A stretch of DNA of 64,000 bases from Pyropia yezoensis (GCA_009829735.1 CM020618.1:28062894-28126893); one strand, 5' to 3'; shown: positions 1 to 11,394, counted from the stretch's first letter. Translations and numbers: made by a program. The notes: generated by a model from the letters alone, not told the origin.

Positions 1-620
1 CCGTGGGCAGTGTGCTGCGCTGCTGGGGCCCACCCACAGCAGCTGGCGGGCGGCTGTGGGGGCGGTCGACCGGCCGGCCGGCCCGGCGGGCGGGGGCGGC
101 CGGCGGGCCACAGCCGGCCAGCCAGCTGGCCAGCCGGTATCTAGAACGCGGCCGGTAGGACGGTCGGCCGGCCGGCCGGCCGGGGCGGGCGGGGCGGGCG
201 TGTCTGTGGCGCGGTGGCTGCCTCGTCGTTGGACGGCGCCAAGCGGCGGCCGCCTTGCGCAGGCCCCCGCGGCGGCCGCGGCGGGCCGCCGCGCCACCCA
301 CACCCGCCAGCCGCCGCGGGTGGGGGGTGCTGTCGGGCCGCGCCGCTGCCGCCGGCGGGCAGCGACCGCAGCGACAGCAGCAGCGACAGCGGCAAACAGC
401 GGCAGCGGCGGCGGCAAACGGCGGCGGCGGCGTGCGACGGCGGCGGCGGCGGGGGCGGCAGCTGCGGCGGCAGCTGCGGTGCACGGGGTGGGTGTGGCCA
501 GTGCCGGTCGCCACTGCGCTCCCACCGGCAGTGCCGCCGTGGCCGCGGCGGCGGCGGCGGCCGTCGGCGTGGCCCCACTGCCCCGTACGGGGGTGCGCGC
601 CCGTCTGCCGCCCGCCGTTT

Positions 621-651
<31 letters not shown>

Positions 652-1965
652 CACCTTTCTCCAAGGAGGGTGGCCGGCCGCAGCGGCGCGCTTCCACTGT
701 TCCCACGCCTCTTGCCCCCCCCTTCCCGCGCCCCAACCCCCCCCGCCAACGACCCGCTGTTGGGCCACTGCGGTCGGTAGAAGATCTACCTACCTACCCG
801 CCGCGCGGCGACGTCCCTAGGTGCCACCGCCGGCTCCCCCCCCCCCCCTCCCCCCCTTTTTCCCCCCAAAAACACCCCCCCGCCCCACACACCCCCCCGT
901 CCCCGCCCCGTCTGCGGCGCGCGCGCGCGCGCGCGCGCCACTGGGCCAACCGACCGGCCCGGGCCGGCCGTCTCTGTCGCCTACCTTACCCGGCCCCGCG
1001 GGCAGGGTGGTCTGGTCAGTCTGCCCCTCTCGTCACACTTGCCCGCGCGCTGCTGCTGCGCTGCACACACCCCATTCCCACGCTCCCCGCTACCCATCCT
1101 CCCCTACCACCACCACCACCACCACCACCACCCCCCCCCCACCGTGTCCCAGTCACACGCTGTTTTCCGTTCCATTCCACCCCCGACGCGACCCCACCAC
1201 CACCACCACTGCCGGCCCGCGGCCCGCCCCCTTTTTGTTTCTGGTCCGTCTCTGCCTCCCCCGTCGGGGGCGCAATCTACGTAGGCACACCCCACGGCCG
1301 CGCGCCCGCGCGCCGTGCGGCGGGGCGGGCGTGGCGAGGCGGGAGCAGACGGCCAGACGGGCCAGACGGGCCGGGCGGCCGGGCGAGCGGCCGGGCGGGC
1401 GGGCGGGCGGGCGGGCGGGCGGGCGGCCCCGCGCAGCGTCTGCCGCCGCTCAGTGGCACCCGTCACGCGGCCGCGCTCGGCAGCGCCGCCTGCCAGTCGC
1501 GCGGGGGGGGGGGGGGGGGGTTGGGCGGGAGTCCTCGGAGGGCGCGGGGGGGGGGGGGGGGGGGTGAGGGGTGCGGACGCACACGTCCGCGGCGTGTGCG
1601 GGCGTGTGTGAAGCGTTGCCGGCCGTGAACCCCCCCCCCCCCCCCCCCCTCGGCTGGTTACCACGTGCGTAGCCACCCGTCTGCCGCCGGCCTGGGGAGT
1701 TACCCCTTGTACCCGCCGCCGCGTCGACGTGCCGGTCGCTGCCGCTCCCCAGACGGTGGCCGTGACCCCTTGGCGCACCTCCCCGCCTTCCCCCACCCCC
1801 CCCTCCCCCCCCCCTCACCCGCCCCGTCCCGTCCCGTCCCGCCCCCTCTGCCTCCTTTCCCCCCCTCTTTGCCTTCCCCGCGGTCTCCTTGTCCCCCCCC
1901 CTCTCTCCTTCCCTCCCCTCCCCTCTCTCTCTCTCTCCCTCCCCCCCCCGCGCCGGTGATTGACC
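1..1965. other. Low-complexity upstream region of the ARM-repeat gene
   Basis: No gene is supportable here. The stretch is nearly all GC and made of simple repeats: CCGG blocks (about 150-185), GGC/GCC runs, a (GC)n tract at about 917-938, a (CCA)n tract at about 1106-1130, a (GGGC)n tract at about 1393-1426, and C or G runs of 10-22 bases at about 620-648, 1500-1565 and 1630-1650. Long open frames on both strands translate to Pro/Arg/Gly/Ala repeats and are composition artefacts. The last 150 bases become strongly CT-rich and end in a (CT)n tract directly before the ATG at 1966, a plausible 5' leader and core promoter. Confidence 0.6.
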
Positions 1966-2248
1966 ATGGCAGCACCACCCTCTGCCGTTCCCCCGCCCCC
2001 GGATGACGCGGTGGCAGCCGCGGCCGCCACCGCCACCGCCGCGTACGATGAGGACGTGACGTACGTCTTGACCCGCCGGCAACACCTGTGGACGGCGCGA
2101 TCGCGGGGGCTGGCACTCGCCGCCCTGTTTGGGGACACGGGCGGCGGCGGCAGCGGCGGCGGCGGCGGCGGCGGCGGGGAGGGCCGTGACGGGGGCGGTG
2201 GTGGTGACGGTGGTAGGGGCGGTGGTGATGGCGGCGGCGGCGGCGGCG

Positions 2249-2279
<31 letters not shown>

Positions 2280-2892
2280 GGGGACCAGAGGGGTGGCCGC
2301 GGCTGCGGTCGGCATTGTGGGTATAGATGGCTTTGGCTATGGCCCAGGCGACGGCTGGGGACGAGCGGGGGGAGTGGGGGGGGGGCCCCCCGACCGTGAC
2401 AGCGGCGGCAGTCAGTCGTCGCGCGGCGGCCGCCGGCGGGGACGGTTTGGCACGGACGGGGATGGGGCGGCAGGCGGCGACGGGGACGAGGTGGACATGA
2501 GCTTTGCGCGCCTCCCACGACGGGTGGTGGCGCTGGCGCAGGGTGCCTCCCGCCGCCCACGCAGTAGAGATGTGGGGGGGGGGGGGGGGGGGGCGGCTGC
2601 CGCGCCGGCGGCCGCCCCGCCAGGCGCGCCGCCGCCCGCCGGGGGTGGCCCGTCGTCTGCCCCCGTGCCGGCGACCGGCGATGGCGGGGAGGGCGACACC
2701 CACCCCCCGGGTGGGAGCGGCGGCGGCTCGGGCGGTGCCCCGGGTGTACCCCCCTCGGGCGGTCCCCCCCCCCACCTTCCACCCCACCTTGCCGCCATAC
2801 ACCCGGCCGACGAGGTGGACGATCTGTGCAGTACCATGTCAACATCCCCAAGGGCGGGGGCGGGAGCAGAGCGGGGGCGAAGCGGCGGCGGC

Positions 2893-2938
<46 letters not shown>

Positions 2939-5736
2939 GCCCGGCCGGTGGCGGCGGCGGTGCCGCGTCGGCTGCCGCCGGCGCTGCCGCGGGGAGCCCC
3001 GCCGTCGAGGCATCGTTGGACGTGAGCGAGCCCAGCTTTGCACGCATGCCCCTGCCGGGGGAGCGAGTGAAGGACCCAACCGGCCACGCCGATGCCAACG
3101 GGTGGCGGGTGGTGGAGGAGGAATTTGACGCGGACGAGGATAGGGATGGTGATGGCGATGGGGGTGAGGGGGACGGGGGTGGGGGTGGGGGTGGTGGCGA
3201 CAGCGGCAGCGACAGCAGCGCCAGTGACGACCGTGACGATGCGGGCAGCGAGGGCGGATCGTCGTGCAGCAGTGAGGAGCCGCCACCCGTGGTGGGCTCC
3301 CTCGCGTGGCGGCTCGGCCGCTTCTGTACGGTCGTGCGGGATCTCGACTCGGAGACGGCGCAGGAGCGGGCGTGCCACCTGTTGGCCGCGCTCGCCAGCC
3401 GGCGCAAGGACCTGCTGCCGACGATCGCGGCGGCGGGCGGGATGGAGGCGGTCCTCGAGGCGCTCCGCGACTATGTTGCGTGCGCGGCGGTGGTGGAGCG
3501 GGCGCTGGGGGCCCTCAAGGCCCTCACCGCCGCCGACTCGCTGCGCGAGGCGGTCGTGTCGCTCTACGGCACCGAGGCGGTGATTGGAGCAATGGCCGCC
3601 CACGCGCGGTCCACCCGCATACAGGACCGGGGGGCGACGGTGTTGGCCAACGCGGCGTTTGGCTCCGAGGCCCGCAAGCGCCGCATTGGCCGGTCGGGTG
3701 GCCTCGATGCCATCCTTGCCGCCATGCGCGCGCATCCACGGGATGAGGAGACGGCCGCCCGCTGCTGCTTGGCCGTCCGCAACCTCACCTTCCAGTCGCA
3801 GGTCAACCAGTACCTAGCCGGCCGCGCGGGGGGGGTGCCCACCATCCTGGCTGCCATGCGGTGGTTCCCGTCCAACGCGCAGCTGCAATACCAGGCGGTG
3901 GTGGCGCTGTCCAACCTGAGCGCCGATGACAAGGCCAACCGGGCGGCCATTGTCGGGGGGGGCGGCGGGGGTGGCGTCGTTCTTGGTGGCGCCCCTGCCG
4001 ATGGAAGTGGGGGCGCCTGCAATGACGGCCTGCGGCTGGTGCTCGGCGCCCTCCGTCGGGACGCTGGGAATGGGAGCCTCGCCGAGCACGCGGTGGCACT
4101 CCTCTTCCACGTTGTCACACAAGCGCCCGCCGTGCAGGTTCGCGTTGGTGAGCTGGGTGGCGTGGCGGTGGTGGCGGCGACGATGCGGCGGCACCTCCAT
4201 CGGGAGGCGCTGCTCGCCAAGGGCTGCGCCCTTCTCCGCTCCCTGTGCTTTTCCCCCTCCAACCGCCCCCGCCTGCGCGACTGTGACGGCCTGCGGTGCG
4301 TGCTGGCTGTCATCAACGTGTATGGGGGCTCGCCCCGGGCGGTGGAGCCGGCCATCAGCGCGCTGGGCAACGCGGTGTATGGGGAGCCGACCAACCGGGA
4401 GCTGATTGGGAGCCTGGGTGGGATCCCCCCACTGCTCAACGCGCTGCGGGAGTGTGGCACCTCGGCAGTCATCCAGACGCACGGCTGCCGGGCGCTGCGG
4501 AACCTCGCCGACGGGTGCCCGTCCAATGTCGCCCGGATGGCGGCGGGGACCAAGGCGGTGGCGGGCAGCGGCGCGGCCGTGCCGACCGCCGTCGTGGGCG
4601 GCCCGGCTGCGGCGGCCGCCTCGCTGCCCGAGGCGGTCGGCGGCCTCCGTGGGACGGGCGGCACACCCAGCGCCGCCACCCCCGGCACCCTCACGGCGGT
4701 GGACGTGGCGGTGTCTGCGCTGTCGGCCTTCCCGTCGATTGCGTCGGTGCAGCAGCAGGCGGTGGCGCTGCTGGCCAACCTGTCATCAGACCCAACATGC
4801 GTGGGCCAAATGGTCGCGGTCGGCGCGGGGGACTGGGTGGAGCACGCGCTCGCCACCCTCCCAGCACCCCGCTTCCCGGCGCTCCACACCCAGGGCGACC
4901 ACGTGCTGGCTGTGCTGATGGGGCACTCGGTAGCCGCGTCGGCCGCCGCCAGGTCGGGCGGAGGGGGGGTAGGCGGGGGCGTGTCGGGCCTCGTTGCGTC
5001 CCCGTCGGCGCTGCCTTCCCAGCGGGTGACGCGGGCGGCGAGCTCCACGTCGCGGGGGGGGCTCAAGCGGCAAACCCGCCACCGGTACGGCCCGGGGGGG
5101 GTGCACGGCGGCGGCAAGGCCGCCGGCTTTGACGGCGGTGGCAGCGGTGACACGGACGGGACGCCCCTCCCCAGCACCAGCCACTTTCCTTTCCCTGCAC
5201 GCCGCCGCGGCGGTGGTGACAGTGGCGGCGGCGGCAGTGGTGGTGGCGGCGGCGGTGGCGGCGGCGGCGGCGGCGGCGGCGGTGGCCGTGATAGGGCGTC
5301 GGACGCGTCTGTTGGCGGGCGGCCCGTAACGTCGGTGTCGACAACGTCGTTGACCACGTCGGGTGGCGGCGGCGGATCGGTCAAGAGCGACCGCGGCGGT
5401 GGCGGCGGCGTGCCTCTCCGCTCCCTCCGCGCGGGCCTGGCGGGCCTCCTTGGCCGTGGCCGTGCAGGGGGGGGGGGCAGTGGCGCCGGTGCCGGTGGCG
5501 GCCGCAAAAGCACCCCTGCCGGCGGCCTCGGCTGCGACGGCAGCGGATTAGACGGCGGCGGGGGGGAGGACCGCGGTGGTGGTGGCGGTGGTGAGTGGAG
5601 GGGAGGACCGGCCGCCGCCGTCCGCCCGCCACCCGCGCCCATGTCGCTGGCCGAGGCGGAGGGCGCGACCGCGCCCGACGGCGGCGGCGGCAGAGGCCAG
5701 GACCGCGGCAGGCGCCGCCCGGCCGCGGCCACGTGA
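1966..5736 (+). CDS. Armadillo (ARM) repeat protein with glycine-rich tails
   Basis: Protein of 1256 residues in one exon. I use the ATG at 1966 because it has a good context (gaccATGg) and follows a CT-rich leader; the frame is open slightly further upstream only through a TTG. Residues 1-440 are low complexity (Gly, Ala, Ser, acidic runs). From about residue 445 to 985 the sequence is helical and repetitive, with typical ARM phrases such as AVRNLTFQSQVNQYLAGRAG, VVALSNLSADDK and AVALLANLSSD, roughly one unit every 42 residues. The C-terminal 270 residues are again Gly/Ser-rich. ARM solenoids bind partner proteins; no catalytic motif is visible and no specific orthologue is recognised. The gene converges with the actin-related gene downstream. 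I am sure of the fold, not of the role. Confidence 0.85.
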
Positions 5737-6184
5737 AGGGACCACCCCCCTGGTGCCGGCGGGGAATAGGGGGGATATGTGTGCACGACTGTCGTATATT
5801 TTTTTGTTTTTCGGCTCTCATCATGTTGCTCGTCTTTCGTTGTTTCTCGTGTTGTTTGTGTCTGTATGTGTTTTTGTGTCGTTTTGTCGCCTCGCCATTA
5901 CTTTCTTTTCTTTCTGTCCTGCTGTGCGTCTGCTGTCTGGTTGGGGACCGCCGGGGGAGGGGGGTCCCCTGGGGTGGAAGACAAAACAGAAAGAAGAAAG
6001 GGGGAGGGGGGAGGGTGGGTGGGGGCCGGGGGCGGATGTTTGGCAGGCCCTTCATCCCATCCATCACCCCCCACACGCCTGCTGCTCCCGCCACCGTCAG
6101 AGGGGCGGGGAGGTGAGCGGGCGGTACGTCCCCGCCCAAGGTCGGGTGCGTCCGCCGCCGCAACAGCGAGCCGGCCGCGACGGC
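5737..6184. other. Convergent 3' region between ARM and actin-related genes
   Basis: No gene seen. About 5790-5940 is unusually T-rich for this locus, with T runs and TGTGT/TTTGT words, and is the likely 3' UTR and polyadenylation zone of the plus-strand gene. The rest is purine-rich and leads into the end of the minus-strand gene. Confidence 0.4.
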
Positions 6185-6409
6185 TCACGCGGGCCGCCCT
6201 GCCCCCCCCCCCCTCTGTGCAGCGGCGGCGTCGGCGGCGGCGACCGCGGCGCTCCCCCCCCCCCACGCGGCCAGCGCGGGCGGCCACGGCCCTGGGGGCA
6301 AGACGCGGCACGCCGCCGCCGCGGCCGCGCGGCGGCCGCGGCGGCGGGCGGCTGGTGCCGCGCCGCCGCCGTCGGTGCCGCCGCTGCCGCTGCCGCCGCC
6401 GTCGTCGTC

Positions 6410-6442
<33 letters not shown>

Positions 6443-7249
6443 CAGCTCCCCCGCCAGCCGGTTGGCGAGGCCGGGGAGGCCCGCGGTGCCGCCGACGAGC
6501 ACCACCGCCGCCGCGGCGGCGGCGCGGGCGGGGAGGGAGCGGACGCCGTCGAGGGCGTCGAGGACCAGGTCGGTGAGGCTGACGCCCTCTGCAAGAGGGG
6601 GATTCGTGGAGGCGGGGGGGGGGTAGGGGGAGTCGGGGACGGCACGTTGCCAATGACGCCACGGTCGTTCGCCGCTAGAAGGAACAGGTTGGTTAGTCCC
6701 GGCCGCGACGATACTGCGGAGGGCGGCAGTGGCGGGTGGACCTCCCCCAGCACCAGGGGGCTGGCCACCCGCAGCGACGCTCTCCGTCCCCCCCCCCCCC
6801 CCCCCCCCCCACCCCACCCCGTCCTCCCCCTCTCGCCCGTCCTCCCCCACCAACGCACCTTCATTCTCCCCAAACAGCACCTCTGGCACCCCCCGCCGCA
6901 CCGCATCCGGCACGGCCACCGCGCGGCCAGTGTCCAACACAAGGACCACGTCGCCGCCACCCGCCACGCCACCCCCCCCCCGGGGGGCCACGTAGCAGCA
7001 CCGCTCCTTGACCGCCGCCGCTTCTGCGCCACTCACCCCCCCCGCCCCCCCCAACGCAGCCGCGACCGCCGCTGTCAGGGCGGCCCCGCCTAGGGCCCTC
7101 CCCCCCCACGCCACCCCCCCCGGGGCGGGGGCACCCCCGAGGACCACCACCGCCGTTGCCGCCGCCGCCCCCACATCCACCACCACCGCCCCGTCGGGCA
7201 CACCCGCCGCGACCGCCGCCGCCGCCGCCGCCGACACAACGGCCACGCT

Positions 7250-7293
<44 letters not shown>

Positions 7294-7774
7294 GGCCGCC
7301 GCCGCCGGGGGGGTGGGGGGGGAAGGGGTCCACCAGGCCGGCCGCCGCGGCGGCGGCGGCCCAGCCGGCGGCAACGCCGTCGCCGCTGTCGAGGGCGACC
7401 AGCCGGGGGGTGGAGGGGAGGCAGAGGGCAGAGAGGAAGGCGGCGCGGAGGTAGAGGGCAACGTCGGGGGGGGGGTTGGGCGGGTGGGGGGGTGTCCATG
7501 GCGCCCATGGGGGCAGCGGGGGGGGGGTGGGTGTGCCAGTGTCCGCCGCCACCGGCGCCGCTGCGGCGGCCGGTGCCGGCGACGGTGCCGCCGCCGCCGC
7601 CGCCGCCGCCGCGGCCGCCGCGTCGGCAATGCCGTCTGGGCCCGCAGCGGCGGCGCGGGGCGGCGGCCGCAGGCCGGGCGGCAGCGCCGCGACGAGGCGC
7701 GGGTGGGCCTCCCCCGCGAGGCCCACCGCCAGGGTGGCCGTGCCCGCAGTGAGGATGACGGTGGGGGGGGGCAT
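6185..7774 (-). CDS. Actin-related protein (ARP), divergent
   Basis: The frame is open to 8005, but I place the start at the ATG at 7774: the first residues (MPPPTVILTAGTATLAVGLA, then GEAHPRLVA) align with the actin N-terminal strand and phosphate-1 loop. Length 529 residues; actin has about 375, the excess being Ala/Gly/Pro inserts. Visible actin-fold blocks: VVVDVGAAAATAVVVLGG near residue 197 (phosphate-2 region), KERCCYVAP near 255, VPEVLFGENEG near 290, VLVGGTAGLPGLANRLAGEL near 425-445, and AAWGGGS near 505. The blocks are in canonical order, so the family is clear, but canonical ATP-loop residues are weak: DVGAAAATAV replaces the DxGxGxT-like motif. That suggests a non-polymerising nuclear or dynactin-type ARP rather than conventional actin. 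The subfamily cannot be assigned by eye. It shares its upstream region with GMP synthase. Confidence 0.75.
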
Positions 7775-8255
7775 GGCGACGGCGCCTTGGGGGGGGGGGG
7801 GGGAAAGGGAATGGCGCAAGATGGGGGCGACGGGGCGGGGGAGCGCCGTGTTTCCGTAGACGTCTTCGGGGGACGCGGAGCGCCGTGTTTCCGTAGACGT
7901 CTTGGGCGACGCGGAGCGCGACAGAGCGGCAGGGCACGGAGCAGGACGGTGACAGAGCGGGGGGGAGCGAAGAAAAGGGGGTGTCTTTTGGTAAAAACGA
8001 GGCACCAGTTTGGGAAAGTTTGAGTGGTTGCCCGCCGAAACGGCGGCGCATTGATCGCGCGGCCGCTCGCGACCGCGGGCCCCGACCGCCGTCGACTTCG
8101 CGCGTCGGCGCTACAGCGGCCAGTGACCCCATCGACAAGGCCCCAGGCATTGTCTCTCCCGCCTTGGCTTCCCCCTCCTGGACCAGTCCGTCTCCGTCCC
8201 CTGCCTCCCCGTTCCTCCCCCTCTGCGACCAGCCCCCCCTTCCCCAGTTGCCACG
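7775..8255. promoter_or_regulatory. Divergent promoter region, ARP / GMP synthase
   Basis: The two start codons are 481 bases apart on opposite strands, so this interval must hold both promoters. It contains a near-perfect tandem duplication (7841-7913) and, just before the GMP synthase ATG, a CT-rich leader (about 8150-8250). No TATA box is obvious. Confidence 0.5.
7841..7913. repeat. Tandem duplication with GACGTC core in divergent promoter
   Basis: Two adjacent units, 7841-7877 (37 bp) and 7878-7913 (36 bp), begin with GAGCGCCGTGTTTCCGTAGA and continue CGTCTT; they differ only in the G-rich 3' end. Each includes the palindrome GACGTC, which resembles a CRE/bZIP site. Duplicated sites between divergent housekeeping genes suggest a regulatory element, but a neutral duplication is possible. 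Confidence 0.7.
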
Positions 8256-9836
8256 ATGGCCTCCCTGGCGTCTGAGCTGGAACGCCACCACGAGCTGGTC
8301 GTCATCCTCGACTTTGGCTCCCAGTACACCCACCTCATCGCGCGGCGGCTGCGGGAGGTGCACGTCTACTGCGAGCTCCTCGCGTACGACACGCCCGCGG
8401 CCAAGCTCCAGGCACTCAACCCCAAGGGCATTGTCCTGTCGGGCGGCCCGTCGTCGGTCTACGAGGTGGACGCGCCGCACATGGACGTGGCCATCCTGGA
8501 CCTGGGCATCCCCCTGCTGGGCATCTGCTACGGGCTACAGGAGCTGGCACACCACCTCCCCGGCGGGGCGGTTGTGGCGGGGGACAAGAAGGAGTTTGGC
8601 CACGCAACGTTGACGCTCGGCGTGGGCGGCGGCACGGCGCCGTCGCCCCTCTTTGACGGCTTCCCCCCCGCCTTTACGGCGTGGATGAGCCACGGGGACA
8701 AGCTCGCGTCCCTGCCAGACGGTTTTGCGGTGCTGGCGTCGACGGCCAACACGGAGCACGCGGCGGTGGGCGACGAGGCGCGGCGGTTCCACGGCCTCCA
8801 GTTCCACCCCGAGGTCACCCACAGCGACCACGGGACGGCGCTGCTGCGCAACTGGACGCGCTCCGTCTGTGGGTGCGCGGGGGACTGGACCATGTCGGAC
8901 TTTGTGGAGGAGGCCGTCGCCCACATCCGCACCCGCGTCGGCAACGGGGTGGTCATTGGCGCCGTGTCGGGGGGGGTGGACTCGACGGTCGCGGCGGTGC
9001 TACTGCAGCGGGCCATTGGGTCCCAGTTCCGCGCCTTCCTTGTCGACAATGGGCTGCTGCGCAAGGACGAGGTGGCCGAGGTGGTTGCCCGCCTCCACGA
9101 CAAGTGTGGGGTGTCGCTGACGACCATTGACGGGGCCGAGACGTTCCTTTCCCGTCTGGAGGGGGTGGTGGAGCCAGAGCGCAAGCGCAAGATCATTGGC
9201 AACACATTTATTGACCTCTTTGACGCGGAGGCGTCCAAGGTGGACGCCGCCTTCCTCCTCCAGGGCACCCTCTACCCCGACGTCATCGAGTCGGTCTCCC
9301 ACAAGGGCCCGTCAGCGACCATCAAGACCCACCACAACGTGGGCGGCCTGCCCGCCCACATGAAGCTGCAGCTCATCGAGCCTCTGCGCTTCCTCTTCAA
9401 GGACGAGGTCCGCGCGCTGGGCCTGGTGCTCGGCATCGAGGCGGCGTCGGTGGGGCGGCACCCCTTCCCCGGCCCGGGCCTGGCCATCCGCATCCTGGGC
9501 GACGTGACGCCCACGCGCCTGGCAGTCCTCCGCGACGCTGACGCCATCTACATTGAGGAACTCCGCGCGGCAGGCCTGTACGACCAAATCGGCCAGGCGT
9601 TTGCGGTGCTCCTGCCCGTCAAGGCGGTTGGCGTCATGGGCGACTGCCGCACGTACGAGGAGGTGATTGCGCTACGGGCGGTGGAGACGTCGGACTTTAT
9701 GACGGCCAACTGGTTTGACCTCCCCACCCCCCTCCTCCGGAGGGTGTCCACGCGCATCGTCAATGAGGTGCGAGGGGTCAACCGCGTGACGTACGATATC
9801 ACGAGCAAGCCGCCGGGTACGATTGAGTGGCTGTAG
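8256..9836 (+). CDS. guaA: GMP synthase (glutamine-hydrolysing)
   Basis: Catalyses XMP + ATP + glutamine to GMP, the last step of de novo guanine nucleotide synthesis, in the cytosol. The 526-residue length equals the bacterial/plant GuaA type (about 525). N-terminal class I glutamine amidotransferase: nucleophile Cys91 in GICYG, with His184 and Glu186 in FHPEV. ATP-pyrophosphatase domain: P-loop SGGVDS at 238-243. The C-terminal dimerisation/XMP-binding part ends with the typical VTYDITSKPPGTIEWL. All catalytic residues are present and the gene has no intron. ATG context is cacgATGg after a pyrimidine-rich leader. It is divergent from the ARP gene and convergent with the CWC15 gene. Confidence is very high. 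Confidence 0.98.
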   Translation: MASLASELERHHELVVILDFGSQYTHLIARRLREVHVYCELLAYDTPAAKLQALNPKGIVLSGGPSSVYEVDAPHMDVAILDLGIPLLGICYGLQELAHHLPGGAVVAGDKKEFGHATLTLGVGGGTAPSPLFDGFPPAFTAWMSHGDKLASLPDGFAVLASTANTEHAAVGDEARRFHGLQFHPEVTHSDHGTALLRNWTRSVCGCAGDWTMSDFVEEAVAHIRTRVGNGVVIGAVSGGVDSTVAAVLLQRAIGSQFRAFLVDNGLLRKDEVAEVVARLHDKCGVSLTTIDGAETFLSRLEGVVEPERKRKIIGNTFIDLFDAEASKVDAAFLLQGTLYPDVIESVSHKGPSATIKTHHNVGGLPAHMKLQLIEPLRFLFKDEVRALGLVLGIEAASVGRHPFPGPGLAIRILGDVTPTRLAVLRDADAIYIEELRAAGLYDQIGQAFAVLLPVKAVGVMGDCRTYEEVIALRAVETSDFMTANWFDLPTPLLRRVSTRIVNEVRGVNRVTYDITSKPPGTIEWL

Positions 9837-10425
9837 GGAGGGGGGCGTAGCGCGGCGACATCACCCTGTATTTTATTCTGCCGTGGCCCGTGGCCCACAA
9901 GCCAGACGAGCGGCGCGCTGGCGCTCCTCGCCCCGGCGCCCCTGCCCCCCGGCGCCCCTGTTCAGGCCAGACCCCCTCACCGGCCTCCCCTTTGAACCAG
10001 GGTGCTCCATGTGGCAGGGGTTTCCTCCCATCCCCCTCAGGCCTCCCCCCTTCGCATCACCGCGGCCGCCGCCTGCGCCATCGCCAACCACCTCCCCGTC
10101 ACCGCTTCGACCGCGGCGCGAGCGCCCCTCGTCCCGCCCCTCCGCGCCCTTGGACGCCCTCGCGTCGGCGCGGGCGCGCCTCCTCGACAAGTTCGTCCTC
10201 CTGCCTCTGTCTCTTGGGTGCCATCGCACCGTCTCTTTTGTTTTAGACCAGACGTGCTTCGCGGACGCGCCGGCAGCAACAACAAACTACGGGCATTCCC
10301 ATGCCCAGACGCACAGACTCACCCTTGGCGCGTCCCGCCGCCGCCACCCACCGCCCCTCCCCGCCCGACGCCTATCCGTCACCGCCAGCCCGTCTGCGCA
10401 ACGACCCCCCCCCACCCCCCCGCCC
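9837..10425. other. Convergent intergenic region, GMP synthase / CWC15
   Basis: No gene is supported. It starts with an AT-richer patch (tgtattttattctg, about 9866) that probably belongs to the GMP synthase 3' UTR, then C-rich low-complexity sequence up to the end of the CWC15 gene. Open frames here are Pro/Arg-rich artefacts. Confidence 0.4.
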
Positions 10426-11394
10426 TCACCGGATGTACTTGTCCAGGAAGCGGCGGTGAAAGTCATTGCGCACCGTGTCGTTGATGAACCGCTTGGGCGG
10501 CGCCACCTGCCCCCGCGTCTGGTGCCGAAACACCAGGTCATCGTCCCACCGGCGCTGCACGCGGTAGGCCGTTGCGGCAGTGCCCGCGTCGGACGCGGCG
10601 GCAGCGTCGGCGAGCAGCGGGTTGTCGCCGAGGAGGCCCCCGGCGGCGCTGCTGCCATCGCCGTCGCCGTCACCGTCACCGTCCGCGTCGGCTTGCGCGC
10701 GCGCCCGCTCCGCCGCCCGCTCCGCCTTGATGAGCTCCAGCTCCCGAAGGAGCTCCGCGTCGTCATCGTCTTCGTCGTCGTCGTCGTCGTCATCATCGTC
10801 GTCGTCGTCCTTCTCGTCGTCGCTAGCGTCATCATTGTCCCCAGCAGCAGCAGCGCCTCGGTCATTGCGGGGTAGTGGGCCACCTCCAGCACCGGTGCTA
10901 CCCCCACCCCCGCCATCCAACTCCCCCCGCAGATTCGCCACCGCACCCTCCCCCGCGGCCACGCCCCCCCGACGATGACGTCGCCCCCCCCCCCCCCCTT
11001 CTTCCCCGTCACTGCTGTCACTAAACGCCACGTCCGCGTCCGCCTCGGCGTAGCGCGCGGCGGCGGCCGCCACCTCCTCTGCCCGCGTCGCCGCCAACAG
11101 GGCCGGCCGCTTGCGCCGCCACAGCGGCGCGCCGGCGCCCGTGCCGGCGCCCACGTCAACGAGCCCCCCAATGGCGCCCGTCGCCGCGTCCCCGCCGCTG
11201 GCCGGCGCCCAGCCGTCGTCGTCTTCCTCATCCGAGCCCAGCGACGCGCCCAGCGGCAGCCGGTCCCGCTTCTTCAGCACCGTATGGTTGACCCCATCCC
11301 GGCCCGACACGGCCGCCGACCGCACCAGCGCCCGTCCGGCCGACGCAGTGGCGCCCCGGGCGGGCTTGTAGGTGGCCCGGTGAGCGGTCGTCAT
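10426..11394 (-). CDS. CWC15: Pre-mRNA splicing factor CWC15/Cwf15 (AD-002)
   Basis: Component of the Prp19-associated (NTC-related) spliceosome complex in the nucleus. Start at the ATG at 11394 gives 322 residues (the open frame continues upstream without family similarity). The N-terminus, MTTAHRATYKPARG, is the CWC15 signature. The middle holds a long Asp/Glu run (about residues 183-212) followed by an ELELIKAERAAER helix, as in animal and plant CWC15. The last 45 residues contain QRRWDDDLVFRHQ and KRFINDTVRNDFHRRFLDKY, near-identical to the conserved C-terminus of the family. It is larger than human CWC15 (229) because of Gly/Ala and acidic inserts. Its presence shows the genome retains spliceosomal introns although most genes here have none. 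Confidence 0.95.
   Translation of the reverse strand: MTTAHRATYKPARGATASAGRALVRSAAVSGRDGVNHTVLKKRDRLPLGASLGSDEEDDDGWAPASGGDAATGAIGGLVDVGAGTGAGAPLWRRKRPALLAATRAEEVAAAAARYAEADADVAFSDSSDGEEGGGGGRRHRRGGVAAGEGAVANLRGELDGGGGGSTGAGGGPLPRNDRGAAAAGDNDDASDDEKDDDDDDDDDDDDEDDDDAELLRELELIKAERAAERARAQADADGDGDGDGDGSSAAGGLLGDNPLLADAAAASDAGTAATAYRVQRRWDDDLVFRHQTRGQVAPPKRFINDTVRNDFHRRFLDKYIR

Noticed and set aside
255..1628. Long plus-strand open frame of 457 codons
   Set aside because: It crosses simple repeats and encodes only Pro/Arg/Gly/Ala runs; equal-length frames exist on both strands, so it is a composition artefact.
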